Shown piece by piece: positions 1 to 9,084 of a DNA stretch of 19,370 nucleotides. A program made the position numbers and the translations under genes. Under the pieces are notes generated by a model that worked only from the letters and a program-made list of their open reading frames with translations, searched no databases and had not been told where the DNA came from. This stretch comes from Planoprotostelium fungivorum (Eukaryota; Evosea; Variosea; Cavosteliida; Cavosteliaceae): the NCBI GenBank assembly GCA_003024175.1, contig MDYQ01000340.1, positions 1-19,370 of the forward strand. The letters are read 5' to 3'. Each line of letters begins with the position of its first letter. Within the stretch, counting starts at the first letter, position 1.

Positions 1-18
1 ATTTCTCTCTGGCCTCTT

Positions 19-2683
19 CTACAGCCCTTCCTGCGTCGGTAGCTCTGGACTAGAGTTCCCTTCGCTCTGCTGTCCCACAAGGTTCTCTGTAGAACCTAGT
101 TTCGTCTGTCTCTCTGTCATGAACCCTCTCATCTGCTCTCTCGCTCCGGATGACACTCCAGTCCTCCAGCTACCTTGGATGAATTCAGTTGGCTCGTTGT
201 AGACGGTGAGATTTCACCGGCTTTCGCGCGATATCCAGATTGGGCGGTATCTGATATTGGGGAGGTGGTGACTGGCTCGGGCGATGATGATCTCTGTGAA
301 GAGTTAGAATCTTCGTCGAAAATTTAGGCGGGAACGATCTTACGTGCTCTACGGGCTTCGGTTCCTGATTCGAGTGAGAAATGGCGGGACGTTTGAAATT
401 CAAACTCTCACCTCTTTCGGGGGCTCAGTCAGATCGTAAGTGGGAGAGATACCGAACACGCAAACGGCCTTATCGAACGATCCTGCGTTCTCGTCATTCG
501 AATTTCAAATCTCCCGCCAAACGATCTCACCCGTCCACGCCTTCCAGCATTTCCTCTCTTTATCGTAGATGAATTCGACCGACTCGACACAGTCATTGTG
601 TGCATCCATAGAGAAGACGGGCTTGTACATCTTCTCTCCATCAGGTCTTCCCTTCCTCTACATCTCTGCTCACCTTGTGCTGCATGGTTGTCCCGTTCTG
701 TGATGTCTTCAAATCAGTCAAACTGGACGACAGGCTCGTCTCTATGGATTTGACCTGACGCGTGTCATTGGATACGACAAGATGTGATGATGTCATACCT
801 CCCAGATACGAATGGAGGTGTCCCAACCCAGGGACCACACGTGGTTACCAAACGTTGCCACGGATAGAATGGCTCCAGTGTGGCCTCCGTTGTGCGTGAT
901 CGTCTTGACCAACCCACCGTTCTGTTTGAAATTTGAATTTCGATTTCGGCGGGAACGGACTCACCGCATCGAAGACACACATGTGGTCGTTTCCTGCGGT
1001 CCAAAAATTTCCCGCGAAGCGAGTGAATCCGTTGACGGATTTCGTGTGACCCTCTTTGATCTCTCTCGTTACGGCTCTCGTCTGTCCCAAATCTTTGAGA
1101 CGATGAAATTTCGTGGAGATTTCACCTGGATGTCGATGATGTGGATGAAGACCTCTCGATGGGTGGTGGCCGCCCACAGATTCTTCTCGTCAGCCTCCAT
1201 GGCTCTCACGAGTAGACCCGGGAGTGATATCTCTCCCTCTTTCTCGTACTACAACGATGTAAATCGCCGATGCTACATACTTGTATCACTCACCGTGGTC
1301 GAGTTGTAGATGTGTATTCCTCCTTCAGTTCCTATGAAGACTTGTTCTCCAATCTACAACGTTTCAATCGAATGAAACACATCATGTGACGTCTCACGTT
1401 GACGAAGCAGAATCCTCCGATCTTCAGCTCTTTCACTTCCTCGTACGTTTTCGTGTTCCAGATCTACAACGAGTCAATCCAAAAATCACTCTCTGTTTCA
1501 CCTTGATCGTCTGGGGCGCACCCGACCATATGAAATCGTGAGGTTCGGGGCTGTAAGTGGTCGTCACAACATTCTGCTGTGTGTCAAACTGCCTCAGCTT
1601 CTTGTATGTCTGTCGTCATTAGTCGAACCAAAATCGACGCCCGCGTGTCGACACTACCTGAGCGCACCAGACGATGACTTGACCCTTCGAATCGAAGCTC
1701 CAGATTTCTTCTTGGTCTCTTCCAATTCCGAGTGCCTGTACGGATTTCGTGTGACCGTACAGCTTCGCATTCCAAGTGGCCCACTACAACGAGTCAGAGA
1801 GAACGGTTGCCAGGCGACGCACCTTGCCACCGTCACCGTTAAATTGGTCCTGGGAATTCGTCAATCTACAACGAGGAAAAAAGTCCTCACCGGCCAGATG
1901 GCCTCTGCATTTTCGATCATGATGGAGACGACATCGTTGATCTTGTTGCTGTCTAAGAGAGCGGCAGTTGGGTCGTTGCTGGCGCCGACCTTCCATAATA
2001 AGTTGGGTCCGACGGTTTTACTGAGGTTTCCAAAGTCCATCTGCGGGTGTGAGAAGATGAGATGAGAAAAGATGAGAGGGTGTGGTGTCGCACCTTGTTG
2101 ATGGAAGAGTTGAGGCCGATCTTGTATAAGAAGGGAATCAATGTCTCCAACAACTTTTGACTGTCGATTGGGATTTTCTTTAACATGACTTTGACTTCGC
2201 TCAGAGGATCGTCTGATGCTGATGGATGGTGAGATGGAGGTATGCATACAGCGGACATGGATGTCTCACTGAGAGTGGCTAACCACTGATCATAGAGGTG
2301 TCCTTGCAACATGGGATCTGGCATCTCCCTCAAAAACATTTTCATGAGCGCTGCAACATCAAATGGGACACACTGATCCAGTTTCAGATCAAAGAAATGT
2401 TCCAGTCAAAGTCCTCACTTGTTCTTTGACAAAATCAATGTCTTCGCCACGATCTATCCTCTCTTTGAGTTGGGCGACGGTCTCTTTGTTTCCCGATATG
2501 CGAAAGATACCTTCTTCATTGATCCCTTGAAAATCGTCAATCGAGATGAAGTTGAAGAGACATCCGCTTGAGAGTCTCACCCGATCGAGTGATCAATCGA
2601 ATGGCCTGATGGAACACCCGTGGAAGAGAAGTCTGAGTTGTGACCTTGGCGCTAGCCGGAGGGGGGCTCATGATCTTGGACAT
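19..2683 (-). CDS. RhoGAP domain-WD40 repeat protein
   Basis: This is a predicted GTPase-activating protein for Rho/Rac GTPases fused to a beta-propeller; my splice model gives about 630 aa in 17-18 exons. I place the start at the ATG at 2681-2683 and the stop at 19-21. The RhoGAP domain covers residues ~20-210. It shows the arginine-finger motif EGIFRISG (Arg43), the block MKMFLREMPDPML and the closing NLSKTVGPNLL, so the catalytic and structural residues look intact. Residues ~222-550 hold WD-like units such as GHTKSVQALG, IWSFDSKGQVIVW, GHTKSVNGF and SLGWDTSIRIWE. The tail (550-630) is Ser/Pro-rich. The propeller resembles those of plant and protist inositol 5-phosphatases, but no phosphatase domain is present. 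Most introns are 37-60 nt and many are phase 0; six carry the CGTTGTAG/CTACAACG motif. The family calls are solid; individual exon edges are inferred by eye. Confidence 0.85.
174..217 (-). repeat. Introner-like intron matching the one at 16727-16769
   Basis: A 44-nt intron near the 3' end of the RhoGAP-WD40 gene. Its first 23 bases, plus the preceding exon base, are identical to those of the intron 16727-16769 in the coiled-coil gene. After CTACAACG the two sequences diverge (here GAGCCAACTGAATTC), so only the left half of the palindrome remains. Confidence 0.85.
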
Positions 2684-2794
2684 GCTGGTGTATGGATCGT
2701 GTCTACGAAGATCTCCCTTCTGTCGGTTGTGTGACGATTTTTTTTCCGCAGGATAAATTTAAAGTCACCACCATCTGATCTGATCGAGTCGAAC
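2684..2794. promoter_or_regulatory. Shared intergenic region of a head-to-head gene pair
   Basis: Only 111 bp separate the inferred start codons of the RhoGAP-WD40 gene (minus) and the coiled-coil gene (plus), so both promoters and leaders must lie here or reach into each other's gene. It contains a run of eight T followed by CCGCAG (2739-2752) and an AT-rich stretch, ATAAATTTAAAG. The T-run plus CAG could also be the 3' splice site of a leader intron for the plus gene. No clear TATA box is seen. Confidence 0.4.
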
Positions 2795-3981
2795 ATGTCT
2801 CATCGGAGTGCCGACCTTACGAGCGATATATCTAGGCTTCGTGAGGCATCAGAGAAGCATCATGCGGCAAAAGACAACATTATCGAGCAACAGAGGGAGA
2901 TCATCAGGAGCCTGAAGCAACAGAGGTGGTGAGAATCAGGATCAGACAGCCCGTGTTGAGCGATGTGATAGAGAGGCACTGCTGGATGAGAAATCGGCCA
3001 TTCAGAGGAGAACCGACGAAGATACGGATACCATCTCCCAACTAAGAGGTAATTTGTCATCAATCCAATGAAATGACTTACATGCAACAACAGCCGAAGT
3101 CAAATCCCTCCATAACACGTCTCAAGTGCAAGAGACGGCGTATGATTCGATCTCGAGACATTATACAGAGCGAGATGGGCGATCACGGCGAACACCTCCT
3201 CACAGTCGAGAAGAAAGAGACGATCTGCCCGATGATCGAGTCCATTATAGCACTTCACCTTCCCGCCAAAATCCCATCAGTAATGGAAGGAATGGCCGTT
3301 CTAATCAGGGTTCAACCAGTTGGGGGTAACTTCCATCTCTCGTCCAGCCCCTGATGTGTTACCAGATCGAGTGGAAGTTCTAATCAGTCCATCGAAGGTG
3401 ATGCATCTGTCTGTCATCACACCACTGACGGACGCAGAAAAATGTGAAAGATTAGAAGAGCAGCTGGAGAAATTGAGAGAGAGGTTCTCGAAAGACACAG
3501 AAGAGAGAAGGAGGGTAGTGGATCGAGTCGTGAGGGACAACCAAGAACTCAGGTGAAGACCATGCGTGCTCCCATCGAAACGCTTACGTCCCATGCAGAG
3601 CGAGGATAGACCAGCTCAGCGTGAAGGAAGAGACGTCAGAAGAGACTAGCTCGAACGGAAGAGACGAGACTCTATACCAAAGTCTACCGAGAGAAGTACT
3701 CCCTCCATCCAACACACGACATGATCTGGAGGATGATTCAGATGATGATGTGGACTGGCGAGAGTCTTATGAAGTTCTGAGGGAAAAATATAAGACACTG
3801 AAGACGAAATATAGAAAAGAGAAGAGCCGAGTCGAAGAGTTGACGACCATGCTGGTGAGTGGACACCTCAGAGGCTGAATTGAACCATCTGATTGGTCGA
3901 CAGGCTCACGCACACAGATACAGAGGAAGTGATAGAGTGAGAAGAGAGGAGAGTGAGTGGAGGCACAATACAACACACTGA
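2795..3981 (+). CDS. Uncharacterised coiled-coil protein
   Basis: I recognise no named family. The model starts at the ATG at 2795 (MSHRSADLTSDISRLREA), splices seven exons and stops at TGA 3979-3981, giving about 306 aa. Introns run roughly from GTGGTGAG (46 nt, ending GATAG), GTAATTTG, GTAACTTC, GTGATGCA, GTGAAGAC and GTGAGTGG to the next AG; each restores an open frame. Heptad-like charged helices cover residues ~1-70, 158-200 and 245-281. Between them is a disordered Arg/Ser/Asn-rich stretch (~85-157), and near 235 there is an acidic cluster, EDDSDDDVDW. There are no membrane segments or catalytic motifs. A structural or adaptor role is possible, but nothing in the sequence fixes it. The introns lack the CTACAACG motif seen in the neighbouring minus gene. 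Confidence 0.7.
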
Positions 3982-4364
3982 GTTCCCTGTGTTTTTCGTG
4001 TGCGCAAGTTGGAAACCCAGCCCCCTTACCTTCAAACACAACCACCTCTCCACTCGTCCGTGCTCAATCCAGAACCCTTCGATGTATCGTCCACTCATGC
4101 CTCATGCACCGTAGAGAGGCTCGATTCGAGATGTGTTCCGTTCAGACTTCTAGAAAGAGGTGTCACTTCTGACGTGGTCTGCCTTTAGCGGAGTCACCTT
4201 AACGTGCACCTCACCTCGTCTCTTTCAATGAATTGCCTCTTTCGGGAAATAAGAATACCGAAGGGGCACTGTCGAAGCCCTTCGCCTTCTCGTACGCGCT
4301 TCAATTCGCGACGAAGAAGCTCATCTCAACACATTCACTGATCATTCAATCAAAAGAGAAAGAG
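3982..4364 (+). other. Intergenic region and leader before the PTP gene
   Basis: These 383 bp lie between the coiled-coil stop and the phosphatase start. The phosphatase frame stays open upstream from 4202 (after a TAA at 4199-4201) to the ATG at 4365, but it has no ATG and no recognisable upstream exon. I therefore treat it as 5' leader. Short open frames in the other phases look incidental. Confidence 0.4.
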
Positions 4365-5374
4365 ATGACGGTGAAGCGATTGGCACAGAACCATTTGGAG
4401 AGCCCACAGAAGAAGGTGCTGAAGGGAAACGATTGGATGCACGAAGAGTTTTATGGACTGGTCGATAGCTGTCTGAGGAATGCACCAATCTGTAGTATTG
4501 GGAGGAGTGATGTCAACACAGAGAAGAACAGGTGCGTTCATCGATTACGAAACATTTACTGTTCATTTCCTGACTCCATTTCTGTAGATACAGTGATGTT
4601 GTACCCAGTGATGACTCTCGCGTTCAGTTGGAGGGAGTAGAGCACGACTACATCAACGCGAGCTACATCAATGGAGAGACACCGGGCACATTTCAGGAAT
4701 ACATCGCTTGCCAAGCACCCCTCCGCTCAACACGAGGAGACTTTTGGAGGATGATTTGGGAGCAGTCCTCGGGGATCATCGCCATGCTCAGCTCCCTCGT
4801 GGAAAATGGAATCACCAAGTGCGACTCATACTGGCCAAACGAAGGCAAGACGAAACGATACGGAGACTTCCTCGTCCACAACCGGAAGACGATACAAGTC
4901 GCTCAAGACATTTTCATTCACAATCTAGCTCTGAAGGCCGAGACTCTACCTGGAACACCCATCCGAGAGATCGTCCACCTCCAATATACTGGCTGGACGG
5001 ACCACAGCTCCGTTGAAGATACGAGGCTCATCTGCTCTCTCGTCAACATGACGAGAAAACTGCGAGGGAGAGCCGCCAGCGTCTATAACCTCAGAGGGCC
5101 CATGGTCGTTCACTGCTCGGCCGGAGTGGGGAGGACGGGGACATTCATCGCCTGCGACATCACGATGCAACGGTTGCAGCAGCACATGGCAGTGGACGTC
5201 TATCGAACGGTCCGTCTCCTTCGGTGGCAGAGGCCGATGTCCGTGATGAACGTTGGACAGTACACCATGATCTACAATGTGGCCAGAGAGGTGGCCGGAG
5301 CTTCACGGTGTTCGAGTGGAAAGGGAAGTGAATCAAGTCTAAATAATAATACGGTGACGCCGACAACGGCGTGA
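4365..5374 (+). CDS. Classical protein tyrosine phosphatase (PTP domain only)
   Basis: This is a cytosolic-looking tyrosine-specific phosphatase of 317 aa: exons 4365-4531 and 4588-5374, with one 56-nt intron inside the pTyr-loop codon run. Canonical motifs occur in order: NRYSDV (pTyr loop, Tyr57), DYINASYI, YIACQAPL and DFWRMIWEQ, then the P-loop HCSAGVGRTGT with His231, nucleophile Cys232 and Arg238. There is no signal peptide or membrane span, and the protein is little more than the catalytic domain, with a Ser/Asn/Thr-rich tail. Two active-site deviations stand out: the WPD loop reads W192-T193-D194, and the first glutamine of the Q-loop is Met276, while Gln280 is kept. The general-acid Asp and the nucleophile remain, so it may still be active. 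The upstream frame is open to 4202 without an ATG, so a longer N-terminus cannot be excluded. Confidence 0.92.
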
Positions 5375-5483
5375 GAGCCTGTGTGATCTTCTCTCGTCTC
5401 ATTGTTCCTGACATTGGTGTATGGACGGGTAGTGATTACGCGATGGAGTAGACGTCGTATAGATAGAAGAAGAGTTGGGATGA

Positions 5484-6147
5484 TTACAATGAAGACCATT
5501 GTGTTCGCGTCGAGCGACGGAGGAGAAGGAATGTCCATCCCAGGTGTCGCTCTTTTCGTAAAGAGATTCGCATGATGTTCGCAGGTAGACGAGATGCACC
5601 GAGGTGAACCTCTCTATCCTCCCAATCCACCACATTTGAAAGGCTGAACGAGCGGGAAACATTTCGCCGAAGTCACACACAACGCAGCGTGCTGAATGGC
5701 AAAATCACTCCTTCTCCGCTCGTCCTCCATTTTCCAGTGCATTTCCTGCCCGCAGTTTGGAGGTGGCATTTCGCCCGCGTGACCCTTAGAGATCTCTCAT
5801 TCGGCGACAGAGCTACGTGGGCACTTTTGCATTGAGCCCAGTAGTCGACACAAAATCAATCCCGGAGCGGAAGACAAGCCAAGCCTTTTATCTTTCGAAG
5901 CCGTTCTCTCACCAAAACCTAGCCTCCTCAAAACAGGAGCGACAGACGAAAGGTGAGAAGAATGGATATACAATATGAAGTCCATCTCTCTTGCCTTCTC
6001 CGCGCGGATGATGTGATCGAGAGACATTCGAGAGAGATGGGAGGAAGGTCCTTCGTATAACGTTGTGATGTGACTCGTCATCTCTTTGCGAACCTCTTCG
6101 TCGCCTCCGTTAGAGACTCTCAACCGATTTATATCTTTTAAATGCAA
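5484..6147 (-). CDS. Candidate spliced gene of unknown function (weak)
   Basis: I do not recognise this protein. On the minus strand a 116-codon open frame starts at the ATG at 6145-6147 (MHLKDINRLRVSNGG). Further down, three protein-like segments can be joined by typical short introns. AWLVFRSGIDFVSTTG leads into a 40-nt intron (GTGCCCAC...CTCTAAG). GHAGEMPPPNCGQEMHWK leads into a 37-nt intron (GTGTGTGA...CGTTCAG). The last segment, LSNVVDWEDREVHLG, runs to a TAA at 5484-5486. The joins keep frame, but the link between the first open frame and AWLVF needs a weak GTTTTG donor. The start lies only 47 bp from the ARF ATG on the other strand. It may be a real small gene or chance open frames. 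Confidence 0.28.
6128..6135 (+). promoter_or_regulatory. TATA-like box of the ARF gene
   Basis: TTTATATC lies about 60 bp before the ARF ATG and is followed by a C/A-rich leader (CACGCCAGCACACTCC), as expected of a highly expressed housekeeping gene. The assignment rests on position and composition only. Confidence 0.4.
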
Positions 6148-6161
6148 AACTCATATTCTGA

Positions 6162-6853
<692 letters not shown>

Positions 6854-6932
6854 TTCAAGAGCTGCTCAAACAAATTATAAAACATGGACACAGCGTCGTC
6901 TCTTCTCTCTAAAAAGATTCTCATGTTTCTAG

Positions 6933-6938
6933 AATAAA
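6933..6938 (+). terminator. Poly(A) signal of the ARF gene
   Basis: AATAAA lies about 80 nt after the ARF stop codon. It is only about 10 bp before the inferred start of the next plus-strand gene, so the two transcription units are almost abutting. Confidence 0.5.
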
Positions 6939-6948
6939 AAAAGAGATC

Positions 6949-8961
6949 ATGACATGGCAGGAAGAGAGAAGAGAGAGGCAGATGAAGAGAGGTGAGGCGG
7001 TGCGGCATGAGTCGCACGAATGTAATGTGATTCAGATCGAAGCCATTAGAAGTATTCCAGGTGTCCGATGCATTCAGAGAGGGCATCCTCCAAGCGGTGA
7101 TTGGCTCAATCATTGAGACATTCGCTCTTGATTCACATCGAACAGATCAATCAAACCAAAGACTCGTGGCGAGATGTTGTCTTCAATGGATTACCTCCAT
7201 TGCGCCCACTGACTGATCTTCCTAAAGAGAAGAAGAAACGAAGGAAGGATCTGCGATTTCTGGGTCTGTTGATTCCTCAAAAGGTCAGCTCCATCCCCAT
7301 CCATCTTCTCACGAGAAACAGGTTGCACCCTCAAAAACTCTGACCGAATCAGCGATCAATGATGATCGCCAGCTCGGCGACAACAATATCGTTCAACATC
7401 ACACATCTCCCCTTACATCTTCGCCACGTAAGAAGATGAAATTGACGACACCGTCAATCGAACCATCTCAACCATCGAAACGATCCATCAATACCACATC
7501 CCACGCAGTACCCCCCAAAGACATCATCAAGCCCGGCCCACTTCCACATCACAAACTTCCATCTCATCCGCCATCTTCAAAGGACGAGATGAAACCGCCA
7601 CACCATCGTCCAAAGAGGTTCCTACATGACACAGAAGAGAAGAGACCGACGTTACCTCTACCCTCCTTCGACATCCTCTCTTCCATGACCGAGTTGGAAG
7701 AACCCAAGAGGGTGAGCTCTCCAGAGAGAAATCGACTGATGACGTCACAGCCCGCGGGCCGGAAGAATCCGGAACAATTTGTACCTCGACCTCAGTCTGC
7801 GGAGGCGCCGAGCTTCGATCTCCTCTCTTCGTTTGAAGAGGCTGTTGTAGCCCCTGGCGACCGAACGACTGTACAGGCTCAACCAGTGGCCTCCACGCAG
7901 AAGAAGCCAGCGGCCCCCGTGCAGAAGAAGCCTATTGTACCTGTACAAGCTAAGCCTATTGTGCCTGTACAAGCTAAGCCTATTGTGCCTGTACAAGCTA
8001 AGCCTATTGTGCCTGTACAAGCTAAGCCAATTGCTAAGGCTGTCGTGCCTGTACAAGCTAAGCATATTGTGCCTGTACAACCTGCGGCTCCCACACAAAT
8101 TAAGAATGTAGCTCCTGTACAAGTCAAGGAAGTGATGCAGAGTCCTCCAGTGATGGGCACCGAAGACGATGACTTTGAAGACATCGATTGGAGCACCCTG
8201 GAGCAGCAGGCCGAGGCAGTGAGGACGTCTCCTCTCGTCAAGAGTGCAGGAAACTCCGAGAAATCTGGCAGAAAATCACCGCCGATCACCTTCTCGTCTA
8301 TAACCAGGCAACCACCCAAGGTTGTACCACCGGTCCAATCATTTGAGCCACCCACGAGACCGCAAGAGACTCCAGCAACTTCTCGACCCAAAGAGATAAA
8401 CCCTAAAACCACGAGCGTACAACTCCCCGTCAAATCTTCCGAGCCCAAACGACCCGGAGCCAAAGACAGGTACAACGGCGTCTTTTCGAAATTCAAATCC
8501 AACTTGGGTGGCGCGAAGCTGGCCCCCATCAACAGTGAAGAGGTGCAGACCTTCTCGAAGCAAAGCGAAGCCTTCAGCTTCGACATCCAAATCAAAGACT
8601 CACCCGTCAGTGCTGCCACAAAAGGTGAGAGAATTTCTTAGAGTCGTTCTTTCTGAGAGGCCACAGAGTCACCACGAGCCGGTATGGACACAACACCGTA
8701 TCGAGAGAAGATCATCGCGGGTGTGAAGATGTCATCATCTCCCATGCGATCGGCTACACCATCGTCATCTGCGTCTAATTCTCCCATGAAAATCGAATCT
8801 CCTTCTACATCTAAGGTGAGCAGGAGATGTGTCTTGCATCGAGGTGGTGACAATGGAAGGTGTGTCCTCACTGTGGAGTGAGAGTCATCAATAGAGAGTC
8901 TCTTCAGATACACATGGAAGTGTGCAAACCTCTACGTGATGAAGAAGAAGACTTCTTCTGA
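6949..8961 (+). CDS. Disordered protein with VPVQAKPI repeats and a C-terminal UBZ-like zinc finger
   Basis: No named orthologue is recognised. My model has six exons (6949-6991, 7050-7096, 7146-7283, 7322-8624, 8667-8815, 8860-8961), giving 593 aa with all phases consistent. The basic block KEKKKRRKDLRF in exon 3 could be a nuclear-localisation signal. Exon 4 is Pro/Lys/Ser-rich. It holds two similar short motifs, PSFDILSSM and PSFDLLSSF, then four near-perfect 8-residue repeats PIVPVQAK plus degenerate copies, then an acidic-aromatic patch, DDDFEDIDWSTLEQQ. The last exon encodes a compact zinc finger, CPHCGVRVINRESLQIHMEVC (quoted from residue-level reading; C-x2-C-x12-H-x3-C), ending DEEEDFF. 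That spacing is like UBZ4/Rad18-type ubiquitin-binding fingers of DNA-repair proteins, which suggests a nuclear ubiquitin-linked adaptor; this is inference. The first exon is the least certain. Confidence 0.75.
7931..8026 (+). repeat. 24-bp coding tandem repeat, four copies
   Basis: There are four consecutive 24-bp units at 7931, 7955, 7979 and 8003. They are identical except for one base in the first (GTACCT against GTGCCT). Each encodes PIVPVQAK. Degenerate partial units flank them at about 7885-7930 and 8030-8125. The near identity points to recent replication slippage or unequal exchange. Confidence 0.95.
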
Positions 8962-8987
8962 TGGACAACACCGGAAAGTCTTGATAG

Positions 8988-9004
8988 AATAAAATAAAAT
9001 AAAA
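8988..9004 (+). terminator. AT-rich poly(A) signal cluster
   Basis: Three overlapping AATAAA hexamers form a pentanucleotide microsatellite (AATAA units), starting 26 nt after the stop of the zinc-finger gene. Probably its 3'-end signal. Confidence 0.55.
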
Positions 9005-9084
9005 TGTGAACTTCATCTTGACAGCATATAGATCGGGTTTAGGGAAAGAGGACGTCGGGTGATTGTGGATCTCACCTCCTCACC

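Noticed and set aside
845-1177. 110-codon minus-strand frame
   Set aside because: It merges two true RhoGAP-WD40 exons read through an intron; part is genuine WD40 sequence but the frame as a whole is not a gene.
812-1309. 165-codon plus-strand frame opposite the WD40 exons
   Set aside because: Antisense shadow of a well-supported gene; protein-like features are all on the other strand.
1538-2065. 175-codon plus-strand frame
   Set aside because: Lies opposite the RhoGAP C-terminal and first WD40 exons; no recognisable domain.
2920-2950. Apparent frameshift in the first coiled-coil gene
   Set aside because: Micro-introns of 11-24 nt did not restore frame, but a 46-nt intron (GTGGTGAG to GATAG) does, so no sequencing error or pseudogene is needed.
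5399-5680. 93-codon minus-strand frame
   Set aside because: Overlaps the candidate spliced gene in a different phase and reads through its best intron; no domain.
5797-5860. FAMeT/DM9-like reading (AHVALSPNERS followed by EMHWKMEDERRRSD) on the minus strand
   Set aside because: Suggestive at first, but the first half falls in what fits better as an intron, and the key aromatic and glycine positions of that domain are missing.
7101-7343. Frame starting with TTG GCT CAA as a separate small gene
   Set aside because: The portion from 7146 to 7283 fits as an in-frame exon of the zinc-finger gene between 49-nt and 38-nt introns; the rest is intron.
7879-8619. 246-codon minus-strand frame with CTGTIGLA repeats
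   Set aside because: Antisense of the tandem-repeat exon; its repeats only mirror the 24-bp unit.
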